Source: Xenorhabdus koppenhoeferi (GTDB taxonomy: Bacteria; Pseudomonadota; Gammaproteobacteria; Enterobacterales; Enterobacteriaceae). From it: a stretch of DNA of 64,000 bases. Under the pieces are notes generated by a model, which saw only the letters and a program-made list of their open reading frames with translations, was not told where the DNA came from and did not search any database. The DNA lies in assembly GCF_900116635.1 (NCBI RefSeq), contig NZ_FPBJ01000011.1:1-64000 (forward strand), written 5' to 3'. A program made the position numbers and the translations under genes. This document shows, one piece after another, positions 52,801-60,476 of the stretch. Within the stretch, counting starts at the first letter, position 1, and every line of letters starts with the position of its first letter.

Positions 52801-54805
52801 TAGTTCCGCCTTAAAACAAATTAGACCCGGAACTATTCTCCAAATTGAGTCAATTAGGAATAAATCGTCTCGAGAATTGAGACACCGTGCTTTAGAGCGA
52901 GTTCTGAGTGGTAAAGCAATAATTCCAAATTTAATGAATTATTTTGATTCAAATCAGAAAAATCTTCTACATTCAATGACAGATTGTCCAAAAATAGAAG
53001 AAATTAGGGATTTATATGATGAACCGGGCCGAGAAACAAATATTAAGCAACTGGAAGCCTTTCAAAAGTTAATAGAGCAAGGGCCTGTTGGGGTATTACA
53101 AGGGCCACCAGGTACAGGTAAAACAACATTTGTATCTAAATTTATTCATTATTTATTTGTGAAATGTGGGGTCGCAAATATTTTACTTGTGGGTCAACAA
53201 CACACAGCTGTTGATAATGTAGCTATAAAAGCTCAGGAGCTTTGTTTAGGTCAAGGATTAAGCTTGGATACTGTGCGGATAGGTCACGAACAGTTAATAG
53301 ATAGCCGAATGTTGCCTTCGCACACTAGATCACTACAACAAAAAATTAGGCATAAGTTTCATAGGGAGTATGACCTTCGAATAGAAGCTTTGTCCAAAAG
53401 ACTTTCCCTGCCTTTGCCACTCGTAAGGGACGCTGCTCGGTTACATCGTAGCCTAAATCTACAACTGGTTATCCTTTCTCAGTATAAAAGAGAGCGTAAC
53501 CAAATGATTCGAATAGGTGGTGCCTCACAGGTTGGCGAAGCAAAGCTCGAAGCGCTGGCTGCAAAAGAGAATAAAGTATTTAATACAATAGAAAAAATAA
53601 TCCGTTCTCAATTCGATAGTGCTATTGGGGAGCTACCTCATGAACCTGAATTAATACTTGATAAATTGCTCGATATTCTAGCAGCAAGTCATGGAGTGAA
53701 TAATCCTGATCATCTTCAAAGACTAAGAGACGTCTTGGACTTAAGTCAGGAATGGCTGGATGTACTTCAAAGTGGTGAAGCTGGGTATGAAAGATTTATG
53801 CTTAAAACTAAACAACTGGTTTGTGGCACGTTAGTTGGTGTAGGACGTCGTTCTTTAGAGTTACAAGACACACAGTTTGATTGGGTAATTATTGATGAAG
53901 CTGGTCGAGCACAAGCAAGTGAGCTAATGGTTGCTATGCAATGTGCTAAGAGGGTACTCCTAGTAGGAGATCATAAACAGCTTCCTCCATTTTATCACAA
54001 AGCGCACTTACGCTTAGCAAGCAAGAAGCTAGAAGTTAACAGTGAAATATTTGATGAATCAGATTTTGAGAGAGCATATAAAGCATGTGATGGGGTTACT
54101 CTTGATACTCAATACCGAATGATTGAACCTATTGGTGACCTAGTGTCAGCCTGTTTTTATGCAGAAGATATAGGTAAGCTTCATACAGGAAGATCCTCAT
54201 CACCAGAATGGTATGATAATTTACCATTTCCTTGGTCGAAAGGTGTTTCATGGATTGATAGTACGACTCCAAATGGAGAGAAATCAATAGGTAAAGGACG
54301 ATATATTAATCCACGAGAAATAGATCTACTTAACCACCTCTTACGTCAGTTAGTGGAGTGTGGTGCTGTAAAACACTTAAGAGATACTGTCACAAATGAA
54401 CAACCTTATCCAATTGGTATAATTACGATGTATCGCGCCCAGAAAGAGGAAATTGAGTCTTCTTTAAGTAGAGCTGAATGGATGGGGCCGTTACGCGAAC
54501 TTATCAAAGTAGATACCGTTGACTCTTATCAAGGTCAGGAAAATAAAATTATCATTCTTAGCCTTGTAAGAGACAACAATAAAGCTCTTCAAGGTTTTCT
54601 GAAAGATGCACCTCGTATAAATGTGGCAATTTCAAGGGCACAAGAGAGATTAATTGTACTCGGAGCAAATCGAATGTGGAAAAAAGACAATAATGACTCT
54701 GCCCTTGGAAAAGTATTTGAATATATTTCAGAAAAAGCTAAAAAAACGCCTGAACAATACCATGTTCTAAAAGGTGAGAATATTCTTGGAGAGCCAGCTT
54801 TATGA
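49841..54805 (+). CDS. NERD - kinase-like - kinase-like - SF1 helicase fusion, candidate defence protein
   Basis: This 1654-residue protein joins four modules. An N-terminal NERD nuclease-like domain has EIDCLIITHDRLLLVELKEW (residues about 46-64). A first kinase-like domain has HRDIDPHN near 343, but its DFG position reads SGFG, so it may be inactive. A second has HGDLHVDN near 643 with IDFG. The C-terminal Upf1/Dna2-type SF1 helicase has GPPGTGKTT near 1090, IDEAGRAQASE near 1350 and SYQGQENKIIILSLVRD with VAISRAQERLIVLG. ATG 49841 follows GAAGAA; an upstream ATG at 49775 is less likely. Low GC and cargo position suggest a mobile antiphage system. Function is inferred. Confidence 0.8.
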   Translation: MHLTIVGGAGLHASEVKAVSKMESEFQNSWHAYAGLVVADKQGSMEIDCLIITHDRLLLVELKEWNGIITTEKGKWFQNGKNRGKSPYAIKREQAQRLKNILKQEVEHRIGYFLNVEAHVVLCGNATPENIPASERPFVHTMGEFLALRNNYEAIVQTGSIGQFFVNSGKPRPNSEKCLPVICEFFEGTKVKAKELMVGNFVAQRKAPWFQHRNYIYEEFKAQDRDRPSVTGLIRRWDFNKLGTQNALQSTWSDIALRESRIGRFVRDNTTVLGDYLLHSVNDLSQDDITEDTCELYELRRTYSRLDDVIISEAKNWNKETRIDRVRALITPFSDLHSLKIAHRDIDPHNLWFAEDQNTILTSGFGAAFFPEAGTVSDHRRLLQSTPISLPEDKMSEGGEILDPFKLDVFLLASVAYQFCFGEGPLPTEDDVPEWKRPKTDPFNGELDQWFEKALSWVPEERFDSAIDMLSAFNGITATNEEHHSDADAVFDRLIHSPYIRQDLNPFVMLNAFPPLPERASEAFAALASQSNKKTYLSEKEKVLLVKLWTNISITREQTGVNRRVLQFMQRIETIRNSKLLTPAVIDFGVMAQSGIFVATEYVDGETWSSYLAQRELQVEDKLTLASTLVKSVMDMHELQIAHGDLHVDNLLVSNNGERDKEILLLDLIDFGTESPVFNTHYGPSNPAVTDAFGRDRFATFLIVEELFGDTLPKIIESEIYHARDNEYGIPIALKPLLDAIEQSLLPEQEDGESNIPPEESQPLVVYWSTSAFPSEAKLLEPVEDGYYVNCRWNRNPGYSDHLQCYITGSNAFLQVNIDVEKRKIINIRFIEGIPLSDVVSASRRSTAVLTRPIAVQNGSLSEGHPLLDVLMNLEPVIDAIVDKYSGEDVVESLTEEERLSIKPMDLWKALAQTEGDLRQAVTIESTDYKEALNGDPMLPYTCLDSSDLHIECDDTLLVYMQGKDEPFGEVNIQDTTSTFLAIKPNYSSALKQIRPGTILQIESIRNKSSRELRHRALERVLSGKAIIPNLMNYFDSNQKNLLHSMTDCPKIEEIRDLYDEPGRETNIKQLEAFQKLIEQGPVGVLQGPPGTGKTTFVSKFIHYLFVKCGVANILLVGQQHTAVDNVAIKAQELCLGQGLSLDTVRIGHEQLIDSRMLPSHTRSLQQKIRHKFHREYDLRIEALSKRLSLPLPLVRDAARLHRSLNLQLVILSQYKRERNQMIRIGGASQVGEAKLEALAAKENKVFNTIEKIIRSQFDSAIGELPHEPELILDKLLDILAASHGVNNPDHLQRLRDVLDLSQEWLDVLQSGEAGYERFMLKTKQLVCGTLVGVGRRSLELQDTQFDWVIIDEAGRAQASELMVAMQCAKRVLLVGDHKQLPPFYHKAHLRLASKKLEVNSEIFDESDFERAYKACDGVTLDTQYRMIEPIGDLVSACFYAEDIGKLHTGRSSSPEWYDNLPFPWSKGVSWIDSTTPNGEKSIGKGRYINPREIDLLNHLLRQLVECGAVKHLRDTVTNEQPYPIGIITMYRAQKEEIESSLSRAEWMGPLRELIKVDTVDSYQGQENKIIILSLVRDNNKALQGFLKDAPRINVAISRAQERLIVLGANRMWKKDNNDSALGKVFEYISEKAKKTPEQYHVLKGENILGEPAL

Positions 54806-56325
54806 ACACTTCAATCTCAGAAACAAAGGCTATACCGAGACTTGGAAATCGTATCACTGTACTAATTCCAGCATTTAAATATTCTTTAAGTTGCGCTTGG
54901 ACAAAAGAGCGGCCTTTACCAGCGGTAGAGCTTTTTTCTTGTCGGTTACTACTAATTTTTGAAAAATTGCTTCCTGGTGAAATACAAGACTTCTTTGGTC
55001 TGAATGATCGTGAGCGAGAAGAATTAGTTCATAGTCTTCAGGAGAAAAGGCTTGCAACGTTGGATCAGCAAGGTTTCATGATTCCTACGCCATTATTGTT
55101 GAGTCAAAGTGGTCAGAACGGTAAAGCTCCGATGTTAGTGGAGTACATAGAGCAGACAGAGAATGTCGTATTTGATGTTTTTACTCTTTCGGTGAGGAAA
55201 GAAAAGGCATTAAGTCCAAATATGTTTGGTTTGCCTGAATTATCAATTCTAGAACAGTATAGAAAGCGAAATACAAGTGAAATTACGGAAGCTTTTGGTC
55301 GCCAATTTAGGAGCTACCTAGAGATCAGTAAAACTCAAGACCATGAGAAGAAACGGACACAACTGTATAAAATAATGGGTTGCCAGAAAAATGGGATATT
55401 ACAACTGCCAATTGATATTGAGTTTACATATCAAGCGACTGAGCATGGTGAACCCAAGAAATGGACCTCATCTTATGAACATAAAACTCTGCAACGCCCA
55501 CTGAGTAATGAATTAGAAAGCCATATAGCAGATTATCTCGGAGGCTTGGTACTCAGTGAAAAGGGAATCGACGCAGAAGAGTATTGTAGGTTAGTCGATG
55601 ATTCGGTTCTGATTAAGTTTACAAATGGGTATAGGTTAGATTATTCGTCTTGGCTAGTCGCACGCGAAGAACGTAAAACTGGCTATGGATCTCCTGACAC
55701 AACAGCGCTATTTGGTCCTGTATATCTTGCTGATAATCGTAAAACTGTTCTAAAGAAGATACGTCAAGAACTTCTTGAAAAAGGTGATCATGAAGAACTA
55801 CGTGCGATTTGGCTTTCTAGTGATATACCTCTTTGGGCGGCAAGTAGTGATGCGCTATCAACCTTTTCTGAGGATTTAGCTTCTTTATTGGAGAAGGGGA
55901 CCGAGCAGTCTTCTTTTACAATGATTCACCAAGGTTGTAATTTTGATGATGCGAAAGCTTCCCAAAAGCATTATAAATTTAATATTCCATTTGGTGTTAT
56001 GACCCCTAATGACTTAGATCGAATGGAGATTTTTATTATCCCTGGTATCTTTGCTTTTGTTCAATACCATGGCCAGCCGAATATTGATAGTGCTGTAACA
56101 CTTCCTATAGGATACATGACAGTTAACCAAGAACGTTTAAATCTTATTGAGTCCTTAATTAAGGAACGTCTCGGACCTATAGAAAGCCTTCGAATGTCAT
56201 GGCCATCAAGTGGAAAAGATATATTTGAATTGATTCCATCTAACTGGAAGATACTTGGACGTGAGCCTACACCAGAATCAAATAAAACACCATCGAGAGC
56301 AATTCTCAGGTTGAAAAAGTCATAA
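54802..56325 (+). CDS. Unknown partner of the NERD-kinase-helicase protein
   Basis: A 507-residue soluble protein with no signal or membrane helix. Its start overlaps the upstream stop as ATGA, so the two genes are translated together, and a hairpin terminator follows. Parts such as RPLPAVELFSCRLLLIFEKL, FFGLNDREREELVHSLQEKR (winged-helix-like) and IFIIPGIFAFVQYHGQPNID do not match a family I recognise. A regulator, adaptor or second effector in a two-gene defence module is plausible from the organisation only. Base composition equals that of its partner and differs from the ICE. Confidence 0.7.
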   Translation: MNTSISETKAIPRLGNRITVLIPAFKYSLSCAWTKERPLPAVELFSCRLLLIFEKLLPGEIQDFFGLNDREREELVHSLQEKRLATLDQQGFMIPTPLLLSQSGQNGKAPMLVEYIEQTENVVFDVFTLSVRKEKALSPNMFGLPELSILEQYRKRNTSEITEAFGRQFRSYLEISKTQDHEKKRTQLYKIMGCQKNGILQLPIDIEFTYQATEHGEPKKWTSSYEHKTLQRPLSNELESHIADYLGGLVLSEKGIDAEEYCRLVDDSVLIKFTNGYRLDYSSWLVAREERKTGYGSPDTTALFGPVYLADNRKTVLKKIRQELLEKGDHEELRAIWLSSDIPLWAASSDALSTFSEDLASLLEKGTEQSSFTMIHQGCNFDDAKASQKHYKFNIPFGVMTPNDLDRMEIFIIPGIFAFVQYHGQPNIDSAVTLPIGYMTVNQERLNLIESLIKERLGPIESLRMSWPSSGKDIFELIPSNWKILGREPTPESNKTPSRAILRLKKS

Positions 56326-56333
56326 GTTAGGTT

Positions 56334-56354
56334 AACCCAATCCACATTTGGGTT
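56334..56354 (+). terminator. Hairpin terminator of the two-gene defence operon
   Basis: AACCCAA 56334-56340 and TTGGGTT 56348-56354 pair around a 7-base loop, 9 bases after the stop of the second gene. The T-run after it is poor (GGGTTAGTTATGG), so efficiency is uncertain. Confidence 0.5.
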
Positions 56355-56726
56355 GGGTTAGTTATGGTTAAAAAATATAGTTTAATCAGTAAACATATAG
56401 CCATATTACAGGGTAAATAATTCAGATTGATCAAGATTTAAGAGCCATATCGATAAAAACACTATTATTAACGGATTGTTTAAAAATGATTTTTATACAT
56501 TTTCGCTCATAGCTATTATGTGAGAATTCTACTTATGAACACTACGATTTTTCGAGAGAACTACCGAGCCAACGCGCGAAATGAGAATTGATAGCCTTCT
56601 TCCCTACTAACCTAAAGCTCATCGTCTTCCTGACATTATCTTCTGCCCCAGAAAATGAATTACCCATTGACCTTATACTTTCCGTTTATTAGCGTGGAAA
56701 AGTTTGCGAATGATCCGGTCGCTTGT

Positions 56727-56848
56727 GAGGATCACCTTCGGGCAGCGACAGCAACACTCCTGTAGCCTGCAAGGGAGTACACCACCGTGTGGTACATCTG
56801 CACACCTTTGGAAGCAGATATCGTCAGTCTGATGGCGATGAAGGTTGT
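56727..56848 (+). repeat. ICE leader repeat, copy 2
   Basis: Second copy of the structured sequence at 47941-48078. Hairpin CTCC...GGGAG lies at 56757-56777, and GGTACATCTGC with GCAGATATCGTCAG at 56791-56827. It ends about 40 bases before the terminator-like leader of the antirestriction gene, so it may be part of a promoter or 5' UTR in the same transcript. Confidence 0.65.
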
Positions 56849-56887
56849 TTAATCTTATCCATCATGGCCAACCGGCCAGTCACCCGG

Positions 56888-56942
56888 ACGGGGAACACGT
56901 TTCCCGTCGGGCAAGGTGTTCTCCGTCTTTTTTATCGGAGAA
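56888..56942 (+). promoter_or_regulatory. Three-armed leader (attenuator) of the ArdB-like gene
   Basis: Arm 1 ACGGGGAACAC 56888-56898 pairs with arm 2 GTGTTCTCCGT 56916-56926 over 11 bp (one G-T), followed by six T: an intrinsic terminator. Arm 3 CGGAGAA 56936-56942 contains the GGAG ribosome binding site and can instead pair with TTCTCCG 56919-56925 of arm 2. The two folds exclude each other. ATG follows at 56947. Confidence 0.6.
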
Positions 56943-56946
56943 TATC

Positions 56947-57411
56947 ATGTCAAAAGATGTACTTACCATGCTGAACAGCCTCTCGCTGTCCGCCACGTTT
57001 CCCCACAGAACCCCGCTGGAGCGGATGTGCCTGAGTTTTCTGCTTACCCGGACCGCCATGCAGTTATGTAGTGATTGCCGGTATGAGCAGTGGGAAAAGC
57101 GGGGGATGTCTGAGCCGCTGACCTATATGGTGCCCACCGCAGCAGAAAACTATGCGGTGTACCTGCCGGGCAAAAGTCTGACAGTCACGCTCTCTGCGGA
57201 TGCGTTTGGGCTGGTGGTGACGATAGCGGTTTTTGCCCATCTCGTGGTGATTGATGAACGGGATGAAGAGGTTTACCGGTACGGTGAACTGCGGAAATAC
57301 GCGTTGCAACATCCGGAGAAAGACCTGATACACCGGATACTGGATATCGGTGACTTTAATGAAGAGTCTGAGACACCACTGACCCGCAGTACAAATAATA
57401 ACTACAACTGA
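56947..57411 (+). CDS. Antirestriction protein, ArdB-like
   Basis: The 154-residue protein resembles ArdB-type antirestriction proteins in its C-terminal half: LSADAFGLVVTIAVFAHLVV, then YGELRKYALQHPEKDLIHRI, matching the ArdB LSADAxGIV ... LRxYALQHPE pattern. The N-terminal part is divergent. ArdB-type proteins, made early after conjugative entry, protect the incoming DNA from type I restriction. It is the first gene of the right-end group and has a terminator-like leader, which suits a burst of expression under particular conditions. The ATG at 56947 is 6 bases after GGAG. Confidence 0.65.
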   Translation: MSKDVLTMLNSLSLSATFPHRTPLERMCLSFLLTRTAMQLCSDCRYEQWEKRGMSEPLTYMVPTAAENYAVYLPGKSLTVTLSADAFGLVVTIAVFAHLVVIDERDEEVYRYGELRKYALQHPEKDLIHRILDIGDFNEESETPLTRSTNNNYN

Positions 57412-57472
57412 ACTGTCAGCACATTGATGCTGCTGTTAACCCTTTTCTTAAGCGCCTGACCGGGGAGCCGAA

Positions 57473-57532
57473 AACACCTTCCCGACACTGGGCGGGTGTT
57501 TTTTTATTGACGTTAAATCAAGGAATAACACC
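57473..57532 (+). promoter_or_regulatory. Three-armed leader (attenuator) of the next ICE gene
   Basis: Arm 1 AACACC 57473-57478 can pair with arm 2 GGTGTT 57495-57500, followed by a T-run to 57505. Arm 3 AACACC 57527-57532 can replace arm 1; it directly abuts the GTG start at 57533 and lies next to the AAGGA site at 57520-57524. It has the same logic as the leaders at 56888, 58405 and 59448, although the stem is shorter. Confidence 0.5.
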
Positions 57533-58066
57533 GTGGATCCGATTTTTTTACCCGTGGCAGAAGAGACTGCTTTTACCGTGCAGGTCACCGGCCTGTCTGA
57601 ATACCCGAACCCGGCAGCAGGGGAAGCGCTCCCGCTGCGTGAGGAAACCGTGTCCGTTTGCAGCGCCGCCACCATTACGGAAGCAGTGCAGAAGCTGAAA
57701 GTCATTCATCTGTTGGGGGACTGGCCGGTTCGGGAGACCGGGCAACCGGACACGTTACCGAATTTTATCCCGCAGACGGTGATGATGTATGACCGTCAGG
57801 GGCGAAAAGTGCTCGGTGGATACTGTGATAGCGACATTGTCTGGGCGCAGCCGGTGACACTGGCTTCGGAACGCCTGTCACTGGAAAAACAACGGCAACG
57901 GCTGTGCAATAATGCCGTATTTGAACAGGGCTGGGAAAATTACCGGACTGCCTGTGTATTGTGGCAGAAAGCACACCGGTTATCGCTGCATCTGGTGTCA
58001 TCCCGTTATCAGCAATGCTGTGAGGTGGCGGATATTCTCCGTCATAGCGCATCCGTGACAGCTTAA
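57533..58066 (+). CDS. Hypothetical ICE protein
   Basis: A 177-residue soluble protein starting with GTG (MDPIFLPVAEETAFTV). Segments include VSVCSAATITEAVQKLKVIH and LASERLSLEKQRQRLCNNAV, with no motif I can name. The start is supported by AAGGA 9 bases upstream and by the leader structure. It lies between the ArdB-like and CbtA-like genes, 13 bp from the latter. One possibility is that it acts as antitoxin to the CbtA-like protein by position, but it does not look like YeeU/CbeA. Confidence 0.6.
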   Translation: MDPIFLPVAEETAFTVQVTGLSEYPNPAAGEALPLREETVSVCSAATITEAVQKLKVIHLLGDWPVRETGQPDTLPNFIPQTVMMYDRQGRKVLGGYCDSDIVWAQPVTLASERLSLEKQRQRLCNNAVFEQGWENYRTACVLWQKAHRLSLHLVSSRYQQCCEVADILRHSASVTA

Positions 58067-58079
58067 TGGAGGCATTGCC

Positions 58080-58373
58080 ATGGAACCCCTGAAATTAACA
58101 GTCTGGCAGGTCATCGCGGCCTGTTTACTGAAACGCCACTTTGGTCTCAGCCTGAATGATACCGTATTGTGTGAGCGCGACACTGTGGCGTATGTCATGC
58201 AACACGGTATCCGGCCTTATCAGGCCATTAACGATATCATCGATAAATACGATTTAACCCGGCTGGACTGCGGGACGATGCAGCCCGGTACGCCTTACTT
58301 GCGCATTAATGATGAGTGGGAAATCTTTTTTCATCACAACAGCCTTGAAAGCCTGTTGCTGGATATCAACTAA
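58080..58373 (+). CDS. CbtA/YpjF-like type IV toxin family protein
   Basis: This 97-residue protein is similar to the core of CbtA (YeeV): LTVWQVIAACLLKRHFGLSL corresponds to VTIWQTLLTRLLDQHYGLTL, followed by NDT, an AINDIIDKYDLTRLD stretch and a short tail. CbtA binds FtsZ and MreB and blocks cell shape and division. The C-terminal part differs from CbtA (it ends ESLLLDIN), so activity may have changed. No YeeU-type antitoxin is adjacent. It follows GGAGG closely and belongs to the preceding gene's operon. Confidence 0.7.
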   Translation: MEPLKLTVWQVIAACLLKRHFGLSLNDTVLCERDTVAYVMQHGIRPYQAINDIIDKYDLTRLDCGTMQPGTPYLRINDEWEIFFHHNSLESLLLDIN

Positions 58374-58404
58374 CCCGCGCTTTTTGTTTTTTATCTGACC
58401 CATC

Positions 58405-58470
58405 GGGGGAACCGGTCTCTCTGACGGGACGGTTCCTCCTTTTTATCTGAACAGTGTTAAAAATGAGGAA
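58405..58470 (+). promoter_or_regulatory. Three-armed leader (attenuator) of the DUF1281 gene
   Basis: Arm 1 GGGGGAACCG 58405-58414 pairs with arm 2 CGGTTCCTCC 58430-58439 over 10 bp with one G-T, then TTTTT. Arm 3 GAGGAA 58465-58470 is the ribosome binding site of the gene at 58478 and can pair with TTCCTC 58433-58438 of arm 2. The wobble pair is at the same place as in the leaders at 56888 and 59448. Confidence 0.6.
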
Positions 58471-58477
58471 AACCAAC

Positions 58478-59401
58478 ATGGCAGAATGGTGCACCAATCA
58501 ACTGGAAATCACCGGCAAATCCGTTTGTCTTGATGTAATGCAGCAATGGGTCTGTGGTGAAGAGGTTCCCCGTTACCGTCAGGCGGTGCTGCAAAGCCTG
58601 CGCCTGTTTCTGGCCGGCTGTGCGGGAATACTGAAACCCACCAAACCGCAGACGTATACGCCGTACCCGGCGTTAGTGCGCGGCACGGCCGTTCCGACGG
58701 CGCAGTATCTGGCGTTTGAGCAGTGGCTGCTGCTGTTGCAGAATAATGTGCCGTTGAATACGGACAATATCAAACGCATCGATAACCTGTACCGTCAGTC
58801 CGGTCTCAGCCTGATGCACTGGGACAAGGTGCCGGAAGCAGCGCGTGACATTATCGCCCGTCTGCTGACTCGCCAGTATACCGACTGGTTTGGCATGGTG
58901 GGCTGGTCTGACACACCCGATATCGGGGCGTGCTGGGATAAGCTGAATGTGTATCCGCAGGCGGCACAGCCCTGCGATATGCTGATGATTATGTCAACGA
59001 ATCTGGCGACCGAAATCAACGGTAGCAGCACCCTGCTGAAAGGCATTGCCACGACGGCGCAGTTTTACGATGAACAATACGGGATGGAATGGCCGTTTGG
59101 TCATCATGTCCGCTGGGAACGCCGGAATGTCAGCAGTTTAACCGTGCGGTTTGATTCGCCCTGGGCACCGCCTTCGGCTGAGTTGATGGGCGAGCTGTCC
59201 GCGATGTTTGACTGTGAAATCCGCCACTGGTACAGCGAAGCATCAGGTCAGTTCAAAGGCTACGACTGTTATGACCAGGGCGAGCACGTGGACAGCGGTC
59301 ACGGGCAGTCAGGACGGGAAAACCGGCCGGCACTGTATCTGGTCACCGGTGAGCAGGCGGAAACGGCGCTGGCCCTGCCGGCTATTGCCGTCGGGCAATA
59401 G
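58478..59401 (+). CDS. DUF1281 / YubB ferredoxin-like domain protein
   Basis: The 307-residue protein starts MAEWCTNQLEITGKSVCLD, a start shared by YubB/DUF1281 proteins of F-like plasmids and ICEs. It ends with a ferredoxin-like half (WERRNVSSLTVRFDSPWAPP, then LSAMFDCEIRHWYSEAS). The ATG at 58478 is chosen because GAGGAA lies 7 bases upstream; an earlier ATG at 58454 lies inside the leader structure. The function of this family is not known. Its abundance in leading regions suggests early expression in the recipient. Confidence 0.75.
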   Translation: MAEWCTNQLEITGKSVCLDVMQQWVCGEEVPRYRQAVLQSLRLFLAGCAGILKPTKPQTYTPYPALVRGTAVPTAQYLAFEQWLLLLQNNVPLNTDNIKRIDNLYRQSGLSLMHWDKVPEAARDIIARLLTRQYTDWFGMVGWSDTPDIGACWDKLNVYPQAAQPCDMLMIMSTNLATEINGSSTLLKGIATTAQFYDEQYGMEWPFGHHVRWERRNVSSLTVRFDSPWAPPSAELMGELSAMFDCEIRHWYSEASGQFKGYDCYDQGEHVDSGHGQSGRENRPALYLVTGEQAETALALPAIAVGQ

Positions 59402-59447
59402 CCCTTCGTTTAACGCAGTATCCATTTATTTTTACATCAACCGAAGA

Positions 59448-59512
59448 GGGAAACATATTCCCTTTTCGGGGCGTGTTTTCCTTTTTTCACTTTTTTTGCA
59501 AGGAAAACACGC
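59448..59512 (+). promoter_or_regulatory. Three-armed leader (attenuator) of the methylase-like gene
   Basis: Arm 1 GGGAAACA 59448-59455 pairs with TGTTTTCC 59474-59481 of arm 2 (one G-T), followed by six T. Arm 3 GGAAAACACGC 59502-59512 pairs perfectly over 11 bp with arm 2 GCGTGTTTTCC 59471-59481. Arm 3 overlaps the AAGGA site and ends two bases before the ATG at 59514. This is the clearest of the four leaders. Confidence 0.65.
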
Positions 59513-59513
59513 A

Positions 59514-60200
59514 ATGGCATCCCGAACCGATCATCAGAAAGAATTCATTTCGCTGTTTAAGCAAACGGCCCGTTATCAGACCCGTTATCAGGTCTTCCGG
59601 GATTTTTGCAACTGTGCCATGGCAGCGATCCACAATAAACACTGTTTCAGTGAGGAGCTGGAGCAGTATTACCTGAAAACCATCAACAAGTACGAACGGG
59701 CCGATGTTGACCGGATTGTACAGCTGTTTTCCCATGTGGTGCTCGGACTGGCGCAGGAACCCGGTGATTTTCTGGGCAGTGTGTTTATGCGGCTGGAGCT
59801 GGGCAATAAAGATCTTCAGCAGTTCTTTACCCCCTGGGGGGTGGCCCGGATGATGGCAGAGATGCAGTTGCATGATGCTGCCGGGTTGTTGCAGACACAA
59901 CCGTTTGTCACCTTGTGTGAGCCGTGCTGTGGCGCGGGCTGTATAACTCTGGCCGCCGCCGACGTGCTGAGAGAACAAGGGCATGATCCGTTGTGCAGCC
60001 TGTGGGTTTATGCGATTGATATTGACCCGCTGGCGGCGGTGATGGCCTATATCCAGTTCTCGCTGACCGGTATTCCGGCCGCCGTCACCATCGGCAATGC
60101 CCTGCATGATGGTGGCAACAAACGAACCCGTTATACGCCCGCGCATTATCTGGGCAACTGGTCTCAGCGTTTGCGGGAGGCGGAGCTTATCGCCGCCTGA
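59514..60200 (+). CDS. N6-adenine DNA methylase-like protein
   Basis: A 228-residue protein of the plasmid/ICE N-6 DNA methylase group: FFTPWGVARMMAEM, as in HsdM-like enzymes, and the AdoMet-binding motif CEPCCGAGCITLAA near residue 143. A second acidic strand, VYAIDIDPLAAVMAY, follows. The catalytic (N/D)PP(Y/F) motif is not seen; the protein ends soon after TIGNALHDGG. It may therefore bind DNA and AdoMet without methylating, or use a variant site. It is preceded by the strongest three-armed leader and followed by a good terminator. Confidence 0.8.
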   Translation: MASRTDHQKEFISLFKQTARYQTRYQVFRDFCNCAMAAIHNKHCFSEELEQYYLKTINKYERADVDRIVQLFSHVVLGLAQEPGDFLGSVFMRLELGNKDLQQFFTPWGVARMMAEMQLHDAAGLLQTQPFVTLCEPCCGAGCITLAAADVLREQGHDPLCSLWVYAIDIDPLAAVMAYIQFSLTGIPAAVTIGNALHDGGNKRTRYTPAHYLGNWSQRLREAELIAA

Positions 60201-60233
60201 ACGCATTTTTTCAACGAAAATATTATGACTATT

Positions 60234-60256
60234 GCGCCTTTCAGGGCGCTTTTTTT
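60234..60256 (+). terminator. Rho-independent terminator after the methylase-like gene
   Basis: GCGCC 60234-60238 and GGCGC 60245-60249 form a short GC stem with a 6-base loop, followed by seven T (60250-60256). It lies 34 bases after the stop at 60200 and closes the right-end gene group. Confidence 0.8.
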
Positions 60257-60430
60257 ATTTTTAAATTGAGTTAATACAAATAGTTATGGTGAAAATTAAG
60301 CTGATTTTATCAGTCAGTCAGGGGATGAACCGGGTCAGTTTAATTTTCATTTCCGCAAAAAGAGTTGTTCCTTGTTTCCGGCCGGGATTCACCGACACTG
60401 AGCCAAATCTGAACCAAAAGAGGAAATGTA

Positions 60431-60476
60431 ATGAACGCGCCCCATTCATTTAATCTGGAGCACGACGATGAAGGGG
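60431..60476 (+). pseudogene. 5' end of an unidentified gene cut by IS110
   Basis: An ATG preceded by AGAGGAAATGTA starts MNAPHSFNLEHDDE, a plausible native N-terminus. After about 15 codons the frame runs into the IS110 element and stops at 60532. No continuation was recognised on the other side. The gene cannot be named; it may have been an ICE gene upstream of the TraI-domain gene. Confidence 0.4.

Larger units (their letters stand above)
56355..56946. other. Non-coding region before the antirestriction gene
   Basis: About 590 bp without a convincing gene. The first half is AT-rich like the defence cargo. The second half is ICE-like and holds copy 2 of the leader repeat (56727-56848) and then the three-armed leader of the next gene (56888-56942). 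The change of composition near 56680 probably marks the right edge of the defence cargo. Confidence 0.5.
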
